From: Clostridiales bacterium
GTDB taxonomy: Bacteria; Bacillota; Clostridia; Monoglobales; Firm-18
NCBI GenBank assembly: GCA_031255355.1
Contig: JAIRSR010000252.1
Span: forward strand, 1-6,201
Length of the DNA: 6,201 nucleotides
Reading direction: 5' to 3'
Positions 1 to 4,375 of the stretch are shown in pieces. The translations under genes and the position numbers were made by a program. The notes below the pieces were generated by a model. The model saw nothing but the letters and a program-made list of their open reading frames with translations, was not told where the DNA came from and made no database searches. Within the stretch, counting starts at the first letter, position 1; each line of letters begins with the position of its first letter.

Positions 1-1
1 A

Positions 2-421
2 ATGCCTAAAAGGGTAAAACGCCGCAAGGTGCATCGCGGGCGAATGACGGGCAGGGCGACGCGCGGCAACAAATTGACATACGGCGACATAGGTTTGGTA
101 ACGACGGAGCCCGCATGGATTACGGCGAATCAAATCGAGGCCGCGCGTATCGCGATGACGCGTTACATCAAAAGAGGCGGTAAGGTGTGGATTAAAATAT
201 TCCCCGATAAGCCGGTAACGCAAAAGCCCGCAGAAACACGCATGGGCAGCGGTAAAGGCTCGCCGGAATATTGGGTCGCCGTCGTGAAGCCGAACAGAGT
301 GATGTTTGAAATCGGCGGGGTCAGTGAGGACGACGCGCGGGAGGCTATGCGCCTCGCGGCAAACAAGTTGCCTGTTAGATGCAAGTTCATCCCCAAGGAA
401 AGTGAGGGTGAAAGCAAATGA
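2..421 (+). CDS. rplP: 50S ribosomal protein L16 (5' end just outside window)
   Basis: L16 binds 23S rRNA near the A-site tRNA elbow and is needed for late 50S assembly and peptidyl transfer. The sequence shows the family hallmarks: PKRVKRRKVHRGRM at the N-terminus, QIEAARIAMTR around residues 43-53, GGKVWIKIFPDKP around 59-71, and TRMGSGKG around 79-86. The arginine before MGSGKG corresponds to E. coli Arg81, the hydroxylated residue. L16 normally begins M-L-x-PKR, so the ATG at 2 sits where the third residue is expected. The true start is therefore probably six bases upstream, outside the window, and this ATG may be internal. The stop TGA overlaps the rpmC start (ATGA), which indicates translational coupling. 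Identity is certain; only the start is open. Confidence 0.96.
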   Translation: MPKRVKRRKVHRGRMTGRATRGNKLTYGDIGLVTTEPAWITANQIEAARIAMTRYIKRGGKVWIKIFPDKPVTQKPAETRMGSGKGSPEYWVAVVKPNRVMFEIGGVSEDDAREAMRLAANKLPVRCKFIPKESEGESK

Positions 422-618
422 AAATAAGCAAATTAAGAGATTTATCCGTCACGGAGTTGGAGGAGCAACTCAGAACCTCGAAAACAGAGTTGTTTAACCT
501 AAGGTTCCAGCAAGCGACGAACCAACTCGATAACCCCATGAGAATCGTCGAGGTAAAGAAAACCATTGCCAGAATCAATACATTGCTCAAAGAGGATGCG
601 TTGAAAGCCGCGAAATAA
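418..618 (+). CDS. rpmC: 50S ribosomal protein L29
   Basis: L29 is a small two-helix protein near the exit of the polypeptide tunnel, close to L23, where it contributes to the docking site for trigger factor and SRP. The 66-residue product has the usual length and the family pattern: MKISKLRDLSVTELEEQL, then ELFNLRFQQATNQLDNP around residues 25-40, and a second helix with VKKTIARINTLL. The ATG overlaps the rplP stop by four bases. A purine-rich GAGGGTG (404-410) inside the rplP end serves as the ribosome-binding site. Its stop codon lies inside the Shine-Dalgarno of rpsQ, so the three genes are translationally linked. Confidence 0.97.
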   Translation: MKISKLRDLSVTELEEQLRTSKTELFNLRFQQATNQLDNPMRIVEVKKTIARINTLLKEDALKAAK

Positions 619-624
619 GGAGGG
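617..624 (+). promoter_or_regulatory. Ribosome-binding site of rpsQ
   Basis: AAGGAGGG overlaps the rpmC stop codon and lies six bases before a TTG triplet at 631. It is the evidence for choosing TTG as the start, since no ATG or GTG in the frame gives the full S17 N-terminus. Confidence 0.85.
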
Positions 625-630
625 ATTTAG

Positions 631-888
631 TTGTCAGACAGAAATTACAGAAAAACCAGAATCGGCAAGGTCGTCAGTGATAAAATGGATAAGACCATAT
701 CGGTTGCCATCGAGGACAGCGTAAAGCATCCTCTTTATAAAAAGGTAATCAAGCGCACCTATAAACTCAAGGCGCATGACGAGAACAACGAGTGCGGCGC
801 CGGCGATAAGGTGAGGGTGATGGAAACAAGGCCGCTCTCCAAGGACAAGAGATGGCGGCTTGTGGAGATTATCGAAAAGGCGAAATAA
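631..888 (+). CDS. rpsQ: 30S ribosomal protein S17
   Basis: S17 is a primary 16S rRNA-binding protein of the 30S body with an OB-fold. The 85-residue product has the normal length. The N-terminus SDRNYRKTRIGKVVSDKMDKTI matches Firmicute S17 in pattern, as do KHPLYKKVIKRTYKLKAHDENN around residues 33-54 and the signature GDKVRVMETRPLSKDKRWRLVE near the C-terminus. The start is TTG, fixed by the AAGGAGGG just upstream. The gene ends in three consecutive in-frame stops, TAA TGA TAA (886-894), which is unusual. What follows is a long, repeat-bearing spacer rather than rplN directly. Confidence 0.97.
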   Translation: MSDRNYRKTRIGKVVSDKMDKTISVAIEDSVKHPLYKKVIKRTYKLKAHDENNECGAGDKVRVMETRPLSKDKRWRLVEIIEKAK

Positions 889-1112
889 TGATAAATCAAG
901 GCGTGTTCCCGAAAAAAGTGCGGCGCGGTGCGGTGTGTTGCGGTGTGTTGCCCGGCGCGGCTGACGGAATACAGGGAAGCGCGGTTCGTCTGACGCGCGG
1001 TTCCGGCGGTGGTTGCGAGGTTTGCGGAAGTTTGCGGAATGTATCAAATTTTACCAAAACGCAACGGGCGCGGTAACGAATCAGATGCGAAACGAATTTA
1101 TTTTTAATGGTT
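889..1112 (+). other. Extended rpsQ–rplN spacer with short degenerate repeats
   Basis: This 241-base gap up to rplN has no convincing gene. It contains a 10-base unit CGGTGTGTTG twice in perfect tandem (931-950), preceded by a similar 10-mer (921-930). It also holds GCGCGGTTC at 979-987 and 995-1003, and TTTGCGGAA twice at 10-base spacing (1021-1039). An ATG at 888 opens a frame of about 60 codons ending at 1076, with only a weak AAAGG before it. Its product resembles no ribosomal protein, and I consider it a by-product of the repeats. Positions 1041-1112 are more AT-rich and lead into the rplN ribosome-binding site. No terminator is visible. Confidence 0.6.
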
Positions 1113-1115
1113 GAG

Positions 1116-1121
1116 AGGAGG
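1116..1121 (+). promoter_or_regulatory. Ribosome-binding site of rplN
   Basis: AGGAGG, within GAGAGGAGG at 1113-1121, lies eight bases before the GTG at 1130. It supports GTG as the start and shows that rplN has its own strong initiation site after the long spacer. Confidence 0.85.
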
Positions 1122-1129
1122 ACATCACC

Positions 1130-1498
1130 GTGGTACAGCAGCAAACACTTTTGAAAGTCGCGGATAACACAGGCGCGAAAGAGATCATGTGCATCCGTGT
1201 GATGGGCGGTTCGGTCAGGCATTACGGCAACGTCGGCGACGTGGTTATTGCTTCGGTCAAAAAAGCAACGCCCGGCGGGGTTGTAAAAAAAGGCGACGTT
1301 GTAAAAGCGGTTATCGTTCGCTCGGTCAAGGGCGTGCGGCGGCAGGACGGTTCCTATATTAAGTTTGACGAGAACGCGGCGGTCATTATCAGGGACGACA
1401 AAAACCCCCGGGGAACGCGTATTTTCGGCCCGGTCGCGAGAGAACTTCGTGACAAGGAGTATATGAAAATTCTTTCCCTCGCGCCGGAAGTACTTTAG
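1130..1498 (+). CDS. rplN: 50S ribosomal protein L14
   Basis: L14 binds 23S rRNA at the subunit interface, forms bridges to 16S rRNA helix 14 with L19, and is the docking site of the silencing factor RsfS. The product is 122 residues, the exact usual family length. It reads QQQTLLKVADNTGAKEIMC at the start, ASVKKATPGGVVKKGDVVKAV in the middle, and DGSYIKFDENAAVIIRDDKN then GTRIFGPVARELRD towards the end, closing with LAPEVL. The start is GTG. The stop TAG at 1496 is also the head of the first unit of the tandem array that follows. The coding stretch at 1205-1214 (GGCGGTTCGG) is identical to the core of that array. Confidence 0.98.
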   Translation: MVQQQTLLKVADNTGAKEIMCIRVMGGSVRHYGNVGDVVIASVKKATPGGVVKKGDVVKAVIVRSVKGVRRQDGSYIKFDENAAVIIRDDKNPRGTRIFGPVARELRDKEYMKILSLAPEVL

Positions 1499-1651
1499 AC
1501 GGCGGTTGGGCTGCTTGAATGGCGGTTCGGCACGCTTGAACAGCGGTTCGGATGCTTTGTTGGCGGTTCGGCACGCTTGAACGGCGGTCGAAACGCTTGA
1601 ACAGTGGTTCGGGTGCTTTAACAAGCGGTCGGGGTGCTTTCATGGCGGGGG
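1496..1651 (+). repeat. Stop-headed tandem array after rplN (seven 20-21 base units plus a partial)
   Basis: Units average 20-21 bases with a consensus close to A-C-GGCGGTTCGG-xxx-GCT followed by a stop triplet. Reading each unit from its first triplet, heads lie at 1496 (TAG, the real rplN stop), 1516 TGA, 1537 TGA, 1557 TTG, 1578 TGA, 1598 TGA, 1618/1619 TTA or TAA, and 1639/1640 TTC or TCA. The last unit is cut short at about 1651. Copies differ by substitutions and one-base indels, so the array is old rather than a recent expansion. Units change frame relative to each other, so it does not encode a repeat protein. There are no unique spacers, so it is not CRISPR. Confidence 0.85.
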
Positions 1652-1850
1652 AACGGCGCGGAACTTCGCGAAAATGCCCGCGCGGGTATTCCGCTGAAAA
1701 TGATTAACCGCAAACTGAAAGTTGATTCGGTTAATAATTTTCGCGAAATATCACAAGGGTTTTTCCGGCGGGGGCGCGGCTATGTTTCAAACAGACCCGA
1801 TCACGCGGTGAATTTCAGCATGGACGCGTTGCGGGGTTCATGCTACGTAT
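1652..1850 (+). other. Non-repeat part of the rplN–rplX spacer with inverted repeats
   Basis: I see no recognisable gene here. The stretch is rich in inverted repeats: GCGGAA (1658-1663) pairs with TTCCGC (1689-1694), TTCGCGAA (1665-1672) and CCCGCGCGGG (1677-1686) are perfect palindromes, ATTAACCG (1703-1710) pairs with CGGTTAAT (1728-1735), and TTTCGCGAAA (1739-1748) is a ten-base palindrome. An open frame from GTG 1634 (or ATG 1700) to the TAG at 1850 has no ribosome-binding site and no familiar product. The region may act as structured leader RNA for rplX or may be debris. Confidence 0.5.
1703..1735 (+). promoter_or_regulatory. Hairpin in the rplN–rplX spacer
   Basis: A perfect eight-base stem, ATTAACCG with CGGTTAAT, encloses 17 bases. 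Inside it AACT (1713-1716) can pair with AGTT (1720-1723) around a GAA loop, giving a stacked hairpin with small bulges. There is no run of T directly after it, so it does not look like an intrinsic terminator. A role in rplX expression or mRNA processing is only inferred. Confidence 0.45.
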
Positions 1851-1856
1851 AGGAGG
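1851..1856 (+). promoter_or_regulatory. Ribosome-binding site of rplX
   Basis: AGGAGG lies nine bases before TTG 1866. An in-frame TTG at 1857 touches this site directly and cannot be used with it, so 1866 is preferred. Confidence 0.8.
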
Positions 1857-1865
1857 TTGGCAGGA

Positions 1866-2186
1866 TTGAACAGAAAACTGCATATCAAAAAAGGCGATAT
1901 GGTGGTGGTTCTTTCGGGCAAGGATAAGGGCAAAAAGGGAAAAGTTCTTACCGTGATTCCAAAGAGCGAAGCCGTGATCGTTGAGGGCGTGGCAATGGCT
2001 GTAAAGCATAAAAAACCGAGGAGGCAAGGCGATACCGGCGGGATTATCCACCAAGAAACGTCTATCAGGGCTTCCAAGGTCATGCACATTTGCGGCAAAT
2101 GCGGACGTCCGACCAGAATAGGACGACAGGTGCTTGAAAGCGGGGAAATCGCCCGCGTATGCAAGCACTGCGCCGAAATAATCTAA
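1866..2186 (+). CDS. rplX: 50S ribosomal protein L24 (zinc-ribbon form)
   Basis: L24 is an early assembly initiator that binds the 5' domain of 23S rRNA near the tunnel exit. The 106-residue product opens with NRKLHIKKGDMVVVLSGKDKG, the KOW motif (about residues 8-30), followed by VIVEGVAMAVKHKKP and GGIIHQETSI, all typical of bacterial L24. The C-terminal part has four cysteines, Cys76-x2-Cys79 and Cys99-x2-Cys102, arranged as a zinc ribbon, a form seen in many clostridial L24 proteins but absent in some other bacteria. The start is TTG. The distance to rplE is short, so the unusual spacer is only on the upstream side. Confidence 0.96.
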   Translation: MNRKLHIKKGDMVVVLSGKDKGKKGKVLTVIPKSEAVIVEGVAMAVKHKKPRRQGDTGGIIHQETSIRASKVMHICGKCGRPTRIGRQVLESGEIARVCKHCAEII

Positions 2187-2193
2187 CGCGCGG

Positions 2194-2199
2194 AAGGAG
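2194..2199 (+). promoter_or_regulatory. Ribosome-binding site of rplE
   Basis: AAGGAG lies 13 bases before ATG 2213, which is longer than at the other genes here. The next in-frame ATG (2222) would be 22 bases away, so 2213 remains the better choice, but initiation may be weaker than elsewhere in the operon. Confidence 0.65.
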
Positions 2200-2212
2200 A
2201 TGGCATAGACCG

Positions 2213-2755
2213 ATGGCAAGAATGAAAGAGTTTTATCAAAAAGAAGTCGCGCCTGCGCTTATGAAAAAATTTGAATATACCAGCGTTATGCAAATCCCGA
2301 AAATTGATAAAATCGTCGTCAACATGGGCGTCGGGGACGCGAAAGACAACGCCAAGGCGCTTGACGCGGCGGCGGGCGATATGGCGCTGATTACAGGGCA
2401 AAAGGCGTTGGTGACCAAGGCGAAAAAGTCCGTCGCGGCGTATAAACTCCGTGAGGGTATGAGTATCGGTTGCAAAACAACGCTGCGGGGCGACAGAATG
2501 TATGAGTTTTTAGACCGTCTGTTTAACGTGGCGTTACCCCGTGTGCGTGACTTTCGGGGAATTAACGCCAACGCGTTTGACGGTAGGGGGAACTACACGT
2601 TCGGGATCAAGGAACAGTTGATTTTCCCCGAAATCGATTACGACAAGGTGGAAAAGGTTCGGGGTATGGACATCGTGTTTGTCACCACCGCGAAAACCGA
2701 CGAGGAAGCAAAGGAACTGCTGACGTTAATGGGCGCACCGTTTGTACGCGGTTAA
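2213..2755 (+). CDS. rplE: 50S ribosomal protein L5
   Basis: L5 binds 5S rRNA with L18 and L25-type proteins, forms the central protuberance and contacts P-site tRNA. The product is 180 residues, the usual length. Visible family segments are KEVAPALMKKFEYTSVMQIPK near the N-terminus, KIVVNMGVGDAKDNAKALD, ITGQKALVTKAKKSVAAYKLREG around residues 60-82, LPRVRDFRGINANAFDGRGNY, and EQLIFPEIDYDKVEKVRGMDI. The start at 2213 gives M-A-R-M-K-E-F, matching the family N-terminus; ATG 2222 is an alternative three codons later. The frame stays open upstream to 2159, but that would overlap rplX and extend beyond the family N-terminus. The stop TAA heads a duplicated block before rpsN. Confidence 0.97.
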   Translation: MARMKEFYQKEVAPALMKKFEYTSVMQIPKIDKIVVNMGVGDAKDNAKALDAAAGDMALITGQKALVTKAKKSVAAYKLREGMSIGCKTTLRGDRMYEFLDRLFNVALPRVRDFRGINANAFDGRGNYTFGIKEQLIFPEIDYDKVEKVRGMDIVFVTTAKTDEEAKELLTLMGAPFVRG

Positions 2756-2794
2756 GCGGGAGGATTCATTGATGGCGAGGAGGATTTATTAGTG
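2753..2794 (+). repeat. Duplicated stop + Shine-Dalgarno + start block before rpsN
   Basis: Two similar blocks lie in tandem between rplE and rpsN. The first runs from the rplE stop TAA (2753) through GGGAGG (2758-2763) to ATG 2772. The second runs from TGA (2770) through GAGGAGG (2777-2783) to GTG 2792. The shared core is AGGATT-C/T-ATT, and both copies keep exactly eight bases between the Shine-Dalgarno and the start codon. The first start reads only MARRIY before TAG at 2790, which overlaps the rpsN GTG. The block could therefore act as a six-codon leader coupled to rpsN, or be a simple duplication that was tolerated. Confidence 0.75.
2772..2792 (+). CDS. Possible six-codon leader peptide MARRIY before rpsN
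   Basis: ATG GCG AGG AGG ATT TAT TAG follows GGGAGG at an ideal eight-base spacing. Its stop overlaps the rpsN start (TAGTG). The peptide start resembles the rpsN start (MAKKAM), which fits an origin by duplication of the initiation region. There is no evidence that it is translated or has a function. Confidence 0.35.
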   Translation: MARRIY

Positions 2795-2977
2795 GCTAAA
2801 AAAGCAATGATATTAAAACAGCAAAGAGCGCCGAAATTCAAGGTTCGTGCCTACAACCGCTGTAAAATTTGCGGCAGACCCCATGCTTACCTGCGGAAGT
2901 TCGGGATTTGCAGAATCTGTTTTAGAGCGTTGGCTCACGAGGGCAAAATCCCCGGCGTGAAAAAAGCAAGTTGGTAA
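2792..2977 (+). CDS. rpsN: 30S ribosomal protein S14, type Z (zinc-binding)
   Basis: S14 binds 16S rRNA in the 30S head near S3 and S10 and is needed for late head assembly. The 61-residue length and the four cysteines Cys24-x2-Cys27 and Cys40-x2-Cys43, in RCKICGRP and GICRICFR, identify the short zinc-dependent type Z form found in Gram-positives. The longer, cysteine-free form is not encoded here. The end KIPGVKKASW is the family's usual C-terminus. The start is GTG, with GAGGAGG eight bases upstream. A second initiation-like block lies immediately before it. The stop TAA heads an 18-base tandem array. Confidence 0.98.
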   Translation: MAKKAMILKQQRAPKFKVRAYNRCKICGRPHAYLRKFGICRICFRALAHEGKIPGVKKASW

Positions 2978-3098
2978 AACGCGGGTGCGCCGTACAAAGA
3001 GCGGGTGCGCCGTGAAATGCGGGTGCGCCGTGAAACGCGGGTGCGCCGTAAAAGAGCGGTGCGCCGTGAAAAGCGGGTGCGCCGTAAAAGGGCGGCGG
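2975..3098 (+). repeat. Stop-headed tandem array after rpsN (six 18-20 base units plus a partial)
   Basis: Each unit is a stop triplet followed by AAxGCGGGTGCGCCG. Unit heads lie at 2975 (TAA, the real rpsN stop), 2993 TAC, 3013 TGA, 3031 TGA, 3049 TAA, 3067 TGA and 3085 TAA, the last unit being partial. The spacing is 18 bases except for one unit of 20. The GGTGCGCC core is a near-palindrome. From 3002 on the regular 18-base period gives an open frame of GCAVK-x repeats on the + strand and FTAHP-like repeats on the other strand. Neither has a ribosome-binding site, so I read both as by-products. It lacks spacers and so is not CRISPR. Confidence 0.88.
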
Positions 3099-3243
3099 TT
3101 CACGCGGACACATGGGCGCGGATTGTTCCCTTTGCGGGGAGGAATACCGCCCGGGCTTGACTTTTTCCCAATCTATTTAATCAGTAAAAAGTCAGACTGC
3201 CATACGCGTCAAGGCGGCGGTCAACATTTTTGGCTTTTATACC
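3099..3243 (+). other. Non-repeat part of the rpsN–rpsH spacer
   Basis: No gene is recognisable. The stretch contains a GCCCGGGC palindrome (3149-3156), a long-armed inverted repeat (3158-3194), and two GGTCAA/CGTCAA-like direct copies around 3207-3223. It then passes into the rpsH ribosome-binding site. Confidence 0.5.
3158..3194 (+). promoter_or_regulatory. Inverted repeat upstream of rpsH
   Basis: TGACTTTTT (3158-3166) is perfectly complementary to AAAAAGTCA (3186-3194), separated by 19 bases. In RNA this gives a nine-pair, AU-rich hairpin about 65 bases before the rpsH start. It is not a terminator, because the U-run lies in the 5' arm and nothing T-rich follows the stem. Whether S8, RNase or nothing acts here cannot be told from the sequence. 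Confidence 0.5.
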
Positions 3244-3245
3244 GG

Positions 3246-3252
3246 AAGGAGG
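3246..3252 (+). promoter_or_regulatory. Ribosome-binding site of rpsH
   Basis: AAGGAGG, within GGAAGGAGGT, lies seven bases before ATG 3260. It is the strongest Shine-Dalgarno of the window and fixes the start inside a longer open frame. Confidence 0.88.
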
Positions 3253-3259
3253 TTACATT

Positions 3260-3658
3260 ATGCAAATAACAGACCCTATTGCGGATATGCTTACAAGAAT
3301 CAGAAACGCAAGCGGCGCGAAACATGAAACGGTTGACGTTCCGGGTTCCAATATGAAAAAGGCAATCGCCAAAATCTTGTTTGAGGAAGGCTACATCAAG
3401 AAGTATGAGGTCATCAACGATGAAAGACAGGGTAACATAAAGATTTGGCTGAAGTACGGCGAGGGCAAAAAACAGGTGATCGTGGGGCTGAAAAGGGTGT
3501 CTAAGCCCGGGTTGAGGGTGTACGCGAACCGTGAGGATTTGCCGCGTGTGCTCAAAGGGCTTGGCGTTGCGATTATTTCCACATCCAAGGGCATTATGAC
3601 GGACAAAAGGGCGCGGCGTGAAAACGTCGGCGGTGAGGTTCTCGCGTTTATTTGGTAG
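3260..3658 (+). CDS. rpsH: 30S ribosomal protein S8
   Basis: S8 binds helix 21 of 16S rRNA and nucleates the central domain of the 30S subunit. In E. coli it also represses the spc operon by binding mRNA near the L5 start. The 132-residue product has the usual length, with TDPIADMLTRIRNA at the N-terminus, VPGSNMKKAIAKILFEEGYI around residues 27-46, and the C-terminal signature GVAIISTSKGIMTDKRARREN, followed by VGGEVLAFIW. No helix-21-like mimic could be recognised around rplE here, so autoregulation is not supported by the sequence. The stop TAG heads another tandem array. Confidence 0.98.
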   Translation: MQITDPIADMLTRIRNASGAKHETVDVPGSNMKKAIAKILFEEGYIKKYEVINDERQGNIKIWLKYGEGKKQVIVGLKRVSKPGLRVYANREDLPRVLKGLGVAIISTSKGIMTDKRARRENVGGEVLAFIW

Positions 3659-3790
3659 CAAGGGACTTGTATAAAGCAAGGGGCATTAGATAAAGCAAGG
3701 GGCTTGTCTGAATGGGGGACTGTATAAGCAGGGACTTGCGGAAACAAGGGACCGCATGAACAGGGAACACCCCATATCAACAGGATTCCC
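3656..3790 (+). repeat. Stop-headed degenerate tandem array after rpsH (about seven 16-20 base units)
   Basis: Units are a stop triplet followed by roughly A-GCAAGGG-x-CTTG-xx. Unit heads are at 3656 (TAG, the real rpsH stop), 3672 TAA, 3691 TAA, 3709 TGA, 3725 TAA, 3741 GAA and 3757 TGA, with a fading copy near 3777. Spacing is 16-20 bases and copies decay towards the 3' end. Two copies contain perfect small hairpins, CAAGGGACTTG (3659-3669) and CAAGGGGCTTG (3696-3706). The AAGGGG stretches are only partly complementary to the anti-Shine-Dalgarno and are not followed by start codons. No gene is visible in this spacer. Confidence 0.8.
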
Positions 3791-3813
3791 GCGCTTGCGA
3801 AGCATATTATGTT

Positions 3814-3820
3814 GGAGGTG
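3814..3820 (+). promoter_or_regulatory. Ribosome-binding site of rplF
   Basis: GGAGGTG lies six bases before ATG 3827. The in-frame ATG at 3809 lies before this site and would add six residues not found in the family, so it is not used. Confidence 0.85.
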
Positions 3821-3826
3821 AAATCA

Positions 3827-4375
3827 ATGTCACGTATAGGCAAAATGCCTGTTACAATTCCCGCCGGGGTTGATTTTAAGATTGACGGCGAAAACCGCGT
3901 GGTCGTAAAGGGGCCGAACGGAACGCTTTCCCGGGAATTGCACAGGGATATGATCATAAAGGCCGACGGCGCGGTAGTTACCGTGACGCGTCCGTCCGAG
4001 CAAAAGACGCATAAGGCGTTGCACGGCTTGACGAGGACGCTGGTCGCCAATATGGTGGAGGGCGTTACCAACGGTTACAGCAAAACGCTTGACATTAACG
4101 GTGTAGGTTACCGTGCGCAGAAACAGGGAAAGAAACTTGTGCTGACCCTTGGTTATTCGCACCCTGTTGAAATGGAGGAGCCGGAGGGCATCTCAATCGA
4201 GGTTCCCGCGCCGAACCAAATCATCGTAAAGGGCGCGGACAAGCAACTGGTAGGTCACGTCGCGTCAAAAATCCGTGAGAAAAGACCGCCCGAGCCGTAT
4301 AAGGGCAAGGGGATCAAATATTCGGACGAGCGTATCCGCAGAAAAGAAGGTAAGGCGGGGGCGAAAAAGAAATAA
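3827..4375 (+). CDS. rplF: 50S ribosomal protein L6
   Basis: L6 binds 23S rRNA helix 97 near the sarcin-ricin loop and the GTPase centre and is required for late 50S assembly. The 182-residue product begins SRIGKMPVTIPAGVDFKI and contains VKGPNGTLSRELH (about residues 26-38), GVTNGYSKTLDINGVGYRAQ in the middle and the signature PEPYKGKGIKYSDERIRRKEGK at the C-terminus. It has the two repeated L6 domains and normal length. A Lys/Ala-rich tail (AGAKKK) closes it. The spacers on both sides are longer than usual and repeat-bearing. Confidence 0.98.
   Translation: MSRIGKMPVTIPAGVDFKIDGENRVVVKGPNGTLSRELHRDMIIKADGAVVTVTRPSEQKTHKALHGLTRTLVANMVEGVTNGYSKTLDINGVGYRAQKQGKKLVLTLGYSHPVEMEEPEGISIEVPAPNQIIVKGADKQLVGHVASKIREKRPPEPYKGKGIKYSDERIRRKEGKAGAKKK

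Noticed and set aside
888..1076. Small gene starting at ATG 888 overlapping the rpsQ stop (TAATG)
   Set aside because: Only a weak AAAGG precedes it, the product is rich in residues generated by the GC-rich repeats, and it matches no family known at this position.
896..1624. Long minus-strand open frame of 242 codons antisense to rplN
   Set aside because: It mirrors the codons of rplN and the repeats; there is no ribosome-binding site on that strand and the product resembles nothing known.
1722..1750. TTGATT as a -35 box before rplX
   Set aside because: The hexamer at the right distance (GAAATA) is a poor -10, and the TTGATT lies inside a hairpin.
1634..1852. Small gene before rplX ending in the TAG at 1850
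   Set aside because: No Shine-Dalgarno before GTG 1634 or ATG 1700, and no family recognised; the stretch is better described as structured spacer.
2187..2300. S8-type autoregulatory site near the rplE start as in E. coli
   Set aside because: I could not recognise a helix-21-like fold here by eye; a structure search would be needed to support it.
2813..3113. Minus-strand frames with FTAHP or FHGAP repeats
   Set aside because: They are reverse readings of the same 18-base array and overlap rpsN; no initiation signal.
3149..3166. GCCCGGGC followed by CTTTTT as an intrinsic terminator before rpsH
   Set aside because: The palindrome has no loop and the T-run is part of the 5' arm of another inverted repeat; a terminator in mid-operon would also be unexpected.
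3157..3183. TTGACT as a -35 box of an internal promoter for rpsH
   Set aside because: No acceptable -10 hexamer lies at 16-18 bases; the nearest TATTTA or TTTAAT is too close.
2985..3269. Plus-strand open frame with GCAVK-x repeats, running into rpsH
   Set aside because: No ribosome-binding site; the repeat peptide is explained by the 18-base DNA period, and the frame continues through the non-repeat spacer without a recognisable product.
1496..3790. The tandem arrays as CRISPR arrays
   Set aside because: Units of 16-21 bases follow each other without unique spacers, and no cas gene is near.
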